Source of the DNA: an uncultured Eubacteriales bacterium
GTDB lineage: Bacteria > Bacillota > Clostridia > Oscillospirales > CAG-382
Assembly: GCA_900551295.1 (NCBI GenBank)
Contig: URVJ01000031.1
Span: forward strand, 1-10,490
Length of the DNA stretch: 10,490 nt
Reading direction: 5' to 3'
Within the stretch, counting starts at the first letter, position 1, and each line of letters opens with the position of its first letter. A model generated the notes under the pieces. That model searched no databases and was not told where the DNA came from. It saw nothing but the letters and a program-made list of their open reading frames with translations. This document shows, piece by piece, positions 6,333 to 10,490 of the stretch. A program made the position numbers and the translations under genes.

Positions 6333-7499
6333 TTAAAGAATATATTCGCCGTATTCCGGAGCGGTATACGGGTGCGTTTTGTTCTGCATGAAGAAAATGC
6401 GTTTGGGAGCATTAAAATTCTTCCACAGGACAACCTCAGACGACGGCGGACAAACATAGTCGCCGAGACCGCAGTGAATTGTTACGGGGCATTTTACGCG
6501 TTTTGCCTGATTTGCCGTGTCGTAATACATAATACCGTCGGAAATATCCGGTCTCCAGCCTCGCATTCTGCCTTTTGTAATGCCTCCGAGATCACAGAGC
6601 CACGGTATAAATATGCCAAGTCCCGTTACATCTTCCGTGTGTGCTGCGATGCTCACAGCCTGCATTGCACCCATGGAGCCACCTTCAAGATACAGCTTTC
6701 CGTTAAATTCCGGAAGAGTTTTTAGAAAACGCGCCGCCTGCAACCCGCGAAAGATCATATCTCGGAAATAGCAGGTTTCGGGATTTTTGTTCTGTTCGCT
6801 GCAAAATCCGAATCCGTTAAGCTCGCCGTCACGCAGATTTTCGTAGTATTCTTTCTCACGGCCGTTTTCGATGCCATGCTGATTTATGCAAAGCGTTGCA
6901 AAACCGTCATTGAAGAATGTTTCTGCCGAAGAATGACCGTAGCCTATTGTAATAAGCTTTGCGCAAAGGCTTTTCGGTTCGGCATTTTTCGGAATTGTAA
7001 GGTAGCCCGACGCGGGACGTCCGTGTGGAGTCTGTATTTTGATGTCATAACAGTCGAAATTTGCGTTTGCAGTCTCGATTTTTACCTTTTCAAGCAGAAC
7101 CGGCTCGCAGTTGTTTGCAATATCGAGCTGTTTATCCCAGAAAGCGTCAAAGTCTTCCGGTTCCGGCAAACCCTGTTCGATATTCAGTACGTCCGCGCCG
7201 GCACCGCCTTCAAAAATATCACATTCCGAAAGCTGATTTTCTTTTTCGTCATACGGAGTGACGATGAGATGCGCAAATCCGGGTTTTGAAACGCATACTT
7301 CAATTACGGCAGACGCGCTTTTTCCCTCACATTCTCCCTCAAAGTGTTCTCCGCCGTCGGTATCGCACGACCACTTGAAAACATGGCAGGGTAAAGGCTT
7401 GCCGTCCTTTACAAGATTCAGTTCAAAGCGCATGGTTTCGCCGGTATGGTATAACAGCGGATTTTTTACCGTCGAGCCCGTAAAGTATGCGTTTGGCAT
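6333..7499 (-). CDS. Acetyl xylan esterase / cephalosporin-C deacetylase-like hydrolase (CE7 family)
   Basis: A 388-residue alpha/beta hydrolase likely to remove acetyl groups from xylo-oligosaccharides or similar small acetylated compounds. The catalytic part (about 113-388) carries nucleophile S275 in GGSMGA, acid D347 in GLGDYVCPPSS and H376 in NKTHPYTAP. It also has the CE7-type stretch RDMIFRGLQAARFLKTLPE (246-264) leading to the nucleophile strand. Residues about 1-105 are an added N-terminal domain that looks beta-rich and Ig-like, making the protein longer than the usual 320 or so residues. No signal peptide is present, so it acts in the cytoplasm, which fits deacetylation of imported oligosaccharides. 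The ATG has a GGAGG site (7512-7508) eight bases upstream. It starts only 19 bases after the tyrS stop with no terminator between, so it is probably co-transcribed with tyrS. Confidence 0.87.
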   Translation of the reverse strand: MPNAYFTGSTVKNPLLYHTGETMRFELNLVKDGKPLPCHVFKWSCDTDGGEHFEGECEGKSASAVIEVCVSKPGFAHLIVTPYDEKENQLSECDIFEGGAGADVLNIEQGLPEPEDFDAFWDKQLDIANNCEPVLLEKVKIETANANFDCYDIKIQTPHGRPASGYLTIPKNAEPKSLCAKLITIGYGHSSAETFFNDGFATLCINQHGIENGREKEYYENLRDGELNGFGFCSEQNKNPETCYFRDMIFRGLQAARFLKTLPEFNGKLYLEGGSMGAMQAVSIAAHTEDVTGLGIFIPWLCDLGGITKGRMRGWRPDISDGIMYYDTANQAKRVKCPVTIHCGLGDYVCPPSSEVVLWKNFNAPKRIFFMQNKTHPYTAPEYGEYIL

Positions 7500-7518
7500 G
7501 GCTGTTACCTCCGAAAAT

Positions 7519-8745
7519 TTATTTTACGGAAACTTTGTGGAAGTCCTTTTTCCCTTTTTTGATCATGACTTCGCCGTTTGCAAAGAATGCCTTGTCATAG
7601 CCTGTTGCAAAGTCGGTAACCTTAACGTCGTTTACGGATACGCCGCCCTGTTTTACAAGACGTCTTGCTTCGCTGCTTGACGGGCAGAGTCCGCACTTGA
7701 CAAGAAGATTGCCTATCATTATTTTGCCGTCGGTAAAGTCGTCATCGCAAAGCTCGGTAGAGGGCATATTTTCCATGTTTCCTCCGTTGCCGAACAGTGC
7801 GCGTGCGCTTGCAAGAGATGCTTCGGCGTGTTCCTTGCCGTGAACAAGGGCTGTAAGCTCGTAAGCAAGCTTTTCCTTTGCCTTGTTTATCTCGCTGCCC
7901 TCAAGATGAGCGTATTCCTCAATTTCTTCAAGCGATAAGAACGTGAGCATTTTCATGCACTTGATAACGTCAGCGTCGTCAACGTTTCTCCAATACTGGA
8001 AGAAATCGTAGGGGGAAGTCTTTGCTGGATCAAGCCAGACTGCACCGTTTGCGGTCTTGCCCATCTTCTTGCCCTCTGAGTTCATGAGGAGATTTATTGT
8101 CATTGCATAAGCGTCCTTTCCGAGCTTTCTTCTGATAAGTTCGGTTCCGCCGAGCATATTAGACCACTGATCGTCGCCGCCGAACTGCATATTGCAGCCG
8201 TAGTGGGTGTAGAGATGATAGAAGTCGTAGGACTGCATTATCATGTAGTTGAATTCGAGGAACGAAAGACCTTTTTCCATTCTCTGCTTGTAACACTCGG
8301 CTCTGAGCATATTGTTGACGGAGAAACAAGCTCCGACGTCGCGCAGCAGCTCTATATAGTTGAGCTTGAGCAGCCAGTCAGCGTTGTTGACCATAAGCGC
8401 CTTGTCCTCGCCGAATTCGATAAAACGGCTCATCTGCTTTTTAAAGCAGTCGCAGTTGTGCTGAATTGTTTCGGGAGTGAGAACCGAACGCATATCGCTT
8501 CTTCCGGAAGGATCTCCGATGTATCCCGTACCTCCGCCTATAAGGGCTATCGGCTTGTTGCCTGCTATCTGAAGTCTTTTCATAAGGCAAAGAGCCATAA
8601 AGTGACCGACATGGAGTGAGTCGGCAGTCGGGTCAAAGCCGATGTAGAAAACAGCCTTTCCGGCGTTTATAAGCTCTTTGATATCGGCTTCGTCTGTTAC
8701 CTGGGCAATAAGACCTCTTGCCACGAGTTCGTCGTAAATTGTCAT
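7519..8745 (-). CDS. tyrS: Tyrosyl-tRNA synthetase
   Basis: A 408-residue class I enzyme that charges tRNA-Tyr with tyrosine using ATP. Family marks are the HIGH-type motif HVGH at 45-48 within YIGFDPTADSLHVGH, the tyrosine-pocket residues Y167, Q171 and D174 in NYMIMQSYDF, GGDDQW at 189-194, and the KMSKS-type KMGKT at 227-231. An S4 RNA-binding domain occupies about the last 70 residues (RRLVKQGGVSVND). The start is set at 8745 (MTIYDELVARG), where bacterial TyrRS normally begins, with GAAAGGA (8762-8756) ten bases upstream. The open frame runs on to 8838, but those extra codons lie inside the T-box antiterminator and terminator and are not protein. Expression is controlled by the tyrosine T-box leader and a near-consensus promoter. 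Confidence 0.97.
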   Translation of the reverse strand: MTIYDELVARGLIAQVTDEADIKELINAGKAVFYIGFDPTADSLHVGHFMALCLMKRLQIAGNKPIALIGGGTGYIGDPSGRSDMRSVLTPETIQHNCDCFKKQMSRFIEFGEDKALMVNNADWLLKLNYIELLRDVGACFSVNNMLRAECYKQRMEKGLSFLEFNYMIMQSYDFYHLYTHYGCNMQFGGDDQWSNMLGGTELIRRKLGKDAYAMTINLLMNSEGKKMGKTANGAVWLDPAKTSPYDFFQYWRNVDDADVIKCMKMLTFLSLEEIEEYAHLEGSEINKAKEKLAYELTALVHGKEHAEASLASARALFGNGGNMENMPSTELCDDDFTDGKIMIGNLLVKCGLCPSSSEARRLVKQGGVSVNDVKVTDFATGYDKAFFANGEVMIKKGKKDFHKVSVK

Positions 8746-8791
8746 TTTGAGTACGTCCTTTCGTAAATTAAGCGCCGTAAATTTCCGAAAT

Positions 8792-8817
8792 AAAAAATCC
8801 TCTGCATAAAGCAGAGG
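8792..8817 (-). terminator. Regulatory terminator of the tyrS T-box
   Basis: On the minus strand CCTCTGC (8817-8811) pairs with GCAGAGG (8805-8799) around a 5-base loop, followed by A and six T residues. The CCTC arm is the same one used by the antiterminator, so the two structures are mutually exclusive. Confidence 0.93.
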
Positions 8818-9060
8818 ACGTAAAATACGTGTTACCACCTCAATTTACCGTCTTTTCGCAAAGACGGTCTCGGTAAGTGAATAATATCACTGCTGCGGCT
8901 GTAACGTGCCGGCGAAACGCCGCGGTCTACTTGCAAAGAAGCTTTCGGCGCGGAGCTTGCCCAGTGTATTCGCATGACCTCACAGCTTAACGCCTTGCAC
9001 CTTGCGGCGTCTCTCTGAAAAAGCATTGTGCGGTGCTACTTGTCCGGACTTATAGCGCTT
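8792..9060 (-). promoter_or_regulatory. Tyrosine T-box leader (tRNA-Tyr-sensing riboswitch) of tyrS
   Basis: A complete T-box leader. Stem I begins with GTCCGG (9049-9044) pairing with CTGGGC (8964-8959). These enclose an internal loop with AGTA on one side and GAA followed by specifier codon TAC (8968-8966, Tyr) on the other. The distal part has an AGAGA bulge and an apical loop containing GGTGCAAG (9002-8995). A hairpin pairing CCGTCTT with AAGACGG (about 8867-8848) precedes the antiterminator. There GAGG (8841-8838) pairs with CCTC (8817-8814) and ACGT pairs with ACGT, leaving the bulge TGGTAAC (8837-8831). TGGT in the bulge is complementary to ACCA, as expected for tRNA-Tyr with an A discriminator. 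Uncharged tRNA-Tyr should stabilise the antiterminator and switch on tyrS and probably the esterase gene behind it. Confidence 0.95.
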
Positions 9061-9079
9061 TGATTTATATAACGAATTA

Positions 9080-9108
9080 ATCTTAACATATAATTTCATA
9101 CTTGTCAA
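9080..9108 (-). promoter_or_regulatory. Promoter of the tyrS transcription unit
   Basis: On the minus strand a perfect TTGACA lies at 9108-9103, 17 bases from TAAGAT at 9085-9080, which is preceded by TGT (extended -10). Transcription would start near 9073, just ahead of stem I of the T-box. Confidence 0.85.
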
Positions 9109-9180
9109 GGCTGTTTTTCAGGTAATTCGTGTATATTTCGGACACTTTATGCCGATTTAAAAAAATAAAGATATTAAACT

Positions 9181-9208
9181 TTGCGCATACTGTTGAAAAA
9201 TGTATAAT
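9181..9208 (+). promoter_or_regulatory. Probable promoter of the CmpB-like membrane protein gene
   Basis: A perfect TATAAT lies at 9203-9208. The -35 region is weak: TTGCGC at 9181-9186 with a 16-base spacer is the best fit. It is divergent from the tyrS promoter about 70 bases away. Confidence 0.55.
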
Positions 9209-9253
9209 TCTGTGTTAGAATTGAACAAACAACAGTAGGAAGAGGTAGTGCAA

Positions 9254-10204
9254 ATGGCATATACGTATCTTTGGTATTTCATAATATATGCTTTTCTCGG
9301 CTGGTGCTGCGAGGTCGCGTTTGCGGCGTTTGCCGAGGGAAAATTCGTGAACAGAGGCTTTCTTAACGGAGCTGTCTGCCCGATATACGGTTTCGGAGTG
9401 TGCATTGTGTATGCGTTTCTGATGCCGTTCAAGGATACGTGGCTTACGCTGTTTGTACTGTCAATGCTGCTTACGTCGCTGCTCGAACTTATAACGGGAT
9501 TTGCGCTTGATAAGATATTTCATCAGAGATGGTGGGATTATTCGGCAAACAGCTTTAATCTCGGCGGTTATATATGTCTTATAGCGTCCTTGGGCTGGGG
9601 TGTAGGCTGCCTGTTTGTCGTAAAGGTGCTGTTTCCGATAACGGATAAGCTTATATCGCTGCTGCCGAAAACAATAGGCTGGATACTTCTCGGGATTTGC
9701 CTTGCGCTGTTTGTAACGGATACCGTAATCACGCTCTGCATGATGATCGGACTTAACAAATATTTGAAAAAGCTTGATTCTCTCGCAAAAGCGTTCAGAG
9801 AGGATTCGGATATAATCGGGCAGAGGGTTTCAACCGGTACTATGGAGGCAATAGCTAAGTACAATGAAATTACCGCAGAGGGAACGCCCGTTTCGGAGTT
9901 CGTCGATAAGAGCAAGGCTGTAAAGCAAAACCTTGAAGAATTTTCCGAAAATGTTGTCAGAAAAACAAAGGAATTTAAGGACGATATAACCGAAAAGAGC
10001 AGGGAGATGAGGCTTGCACAGAGATCCGAACGCAAGAAGAAAGTTGCGGCAGGCAGACTGATCCGAAAGAACTATGACGAAATGCTTTCCAAGGTTACAA
10101 AGAAGTATTCGCGTTTGTTAAAGGCATTCCCGAACTTTCAGTTCAGCGACTTCCCGGATCAGACAAAACAGCTCAAAAAGAAACTGCGCGGCAGAAAGCA
10201 TTAA
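9254..10204 (+). CDS. CmpB/DUF1113-type (putative ABC transporter type IV) membrane protein with long charged tail
   Basis: A 316-residue membrane protein. Residues 1-170 hold about five hydrophobic segments and the marks of the ABC_trans_CmpB family (PF06541): YAFLGWCCEVAFAAF (12-26), NRGFLNGAVCPIYGFG (33-48), QRWWDYS (91-97) and FNLGGYICL (101-109). The molecular role of this family is not settled; an ABC permease role has been proposed. Residues about 171-316 form a soluble tail rich in K, R, E and D, mostly helical in character and probably cytoplasmic, with a very basic end (KKKLRGRKH). The ATG at 9254 has AGAGG (9241-9245) eight bases upstream. A GTG at 9248 with AGGA seven bases before it is a possible alternative that adds two residues. 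No ATPase gene is adjacent, and a terminator follows directly. Confidence 0.85.
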   Translation: MAYTYLWYFIIYAFLGWCCEVAFAAFAEGKFVNRGFLNGAVCPIYGFGVCIVYAFLMPFKDTWLTLFVLSMLLTSLLELITGFALDKIFHQRWWDYSANSFNLGGYICLIASLGWGVGCLFVVKVLFPITDKLISLLPKTIGWILLGICLALFVTDTVITLCMMIGLNKYLKKLDSLAKAFREDSDIIGQRVSTGTMEAIAKYNEITAEGTPVSEFVDKSKAVKQNLEEFSENVVRKTKEFKDDITEKSREMRLAQRSERKKKVAAGRLIRKNYDEMLSKVTKKYSRLLKAFPNFQFSDFPDQTKQLKKKLRGRKH

Positions 10205-10218
10205 AAAGCTTAACTATA

Positions 10219-10262
10219 AAAATTACTCTGCGTCACACATATGCACGGCGCAGAGTTTTGTT
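10219..10262. terminator. Bidirectional terminator between the CmpB-like gene and the flavodoxin gene
   Basis: ACTCTGCGTC at 10225-10234 pairs with GGCGCAGAGT at 10247-10256 (10 bp, one G-U pair). TTTTGTT follows on the plus strand and GTAATTTTTATAG on the minus strand, so it can end both converging transcripts. Confidence 0.85.
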
Positions 10263-10290
10263 GTATTATCGGAAGAAAGTTTATGCTTTT

Positions 10291-10490
10291 TTATGCTGAA
10301 ACTGCGGCTTTGCCGAGAGCGCGGCATTCTTCAAGCGCAGAATCGTCGGGCGCTTCGTTGATGGTAAGACCTTCGCCGTTTACGAGTACGGCACCGTCGT
10401 TTATAACTCTCTGTTCCCAGTTTCTCATCCATTCTCCGTCGCCCCAGCCGTATGAGCCGAAGAGCGCGATCTTTTTGCCCTTGAGTTTGC
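10291..10490 (-). CDS. Flavodoxin, C-terminal part (5' end beyond the window)
   Basis: The last 65 codons of a minus-strand gene that runs off the right edge. The visible protein begins KLKGKKIALFGSYGWGDGEW, which contains the FGSYGWGDGEW segment of short-chain flavodoxins; this loop contacts the FMN isoalloxazine ring. It ends with the typical NEAPDDSALEECRALGKA helix. Flavodoxins are small cytoplasmic electron carriers that replace ferredoxin, for example when iron is scarce. About the first half, including the phosphate-binding loop, is missing only because the window ends. The stop is at 10293-10291, and the gene shares the bidirectional terminator with its convergent neighbour. Confidence 0.93.
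   Translation of the reverse strand, partial: KLKGKKIALFGSYGWGDGEWMRNWEQRVINDGAVLVNGEGLTINEAPDDSALEECRALGKAAVSA

Noticed and set aside
8746..9026. Minus-strand reading frames across the tyrS leader, including a 31-codon N-terminal extension of tyrS and a 64-codon frame at 8832-9026
   Set aside because: They lie on the T-box antiterminator, terminator and stem I. The structured RNA explains the sequence, and TyrRS normally begins at the ATG at 8745.
9568..10035. A 155-codon minus-strand frame opposite the CmpB-like gene
   Set aside because: It is the complement of a clear membrane-protein gene; its Ser/Leu-rich composition is what a shadow frame would give.

Overview
This window looks like a chromosomal segment of a low-to-mid-GC Gram-positive Clostridia-type bacterium, most likely a gut or rumen member of the Ruminococcaceae/Oscillospiraceae. 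The grounds are a tyrosyl-tRNA synthetase under a T-box leader, a secreted protease carrying a type I dockerin, a family-1 solute-binding lipoprotein, strong AGGAGG-type ribosome binding sites, near-consensus sigma-A promoters with extended -10 elements, and U-tract terminators after most transcription units. Assignment to a genus is inference. No phage, IS element, CRISPR array or tRNA gene was seen.

Layout, left to right. (1) Positions 1-154: the last codons of a plus-strand gene whose final 15 residues read like the C-terminus of ribosomal protein S9, then a strong terminator. (2) Positions 227-3584, plus strand: a textbook promoter drives a membrane diguanylate cyclase whose N-terminal half resembles the S component of an ECF vitamin transporter. 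A secreted subtilisin-like protease follows, with signal peptide, propeptide, catalytic domain and dockerin; its true start is a TTG 57 bases inside the longest open frame. A terminator ends this block. (3) Positions 3682-5210, minus strand: a sugar-type ABC solute-binding lipoprotein alone, with its own extended -10 promoter and terminator and no permease genes beside it. (4) Positions 5294-9108, minus strand: tyrS preceded by a complete tyrosine T-box leader, followed after 19 bases by a CE7-type acetyl-xylan-esterase-like enzyme, then a terminator hairpin, then a monoacylglycerol-lipase-like alpha/beta hydrolase. (5) Positions 9181-10262, plus strand: a CmpB/DUF1113-type membrane protein with a long charged tail, divergently transcribed from tyrS. 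(6) Positions 10291-10490, minus strand: the C-terminal part of a short-chain flavodoxin. It shares a bidirectional terminator with gene 5.

How the genes relate: the dockerin protease, the solute-binding lipoprotein and the CE7 esterase fit an organism that degrades and takes up plant or dietary polysaccharide, but they lie in separate transcription units and no single pathway joins them. The most unusual items are the ECF-S-like/GGDEF fusion, which suggests a ligand-binding membrane domain recruited to control c-di-GMP synthesis, and the T-box-controlled operon in which a carbohydrate esterase follows tyrS. No large undescribed multi-gene system is evident.
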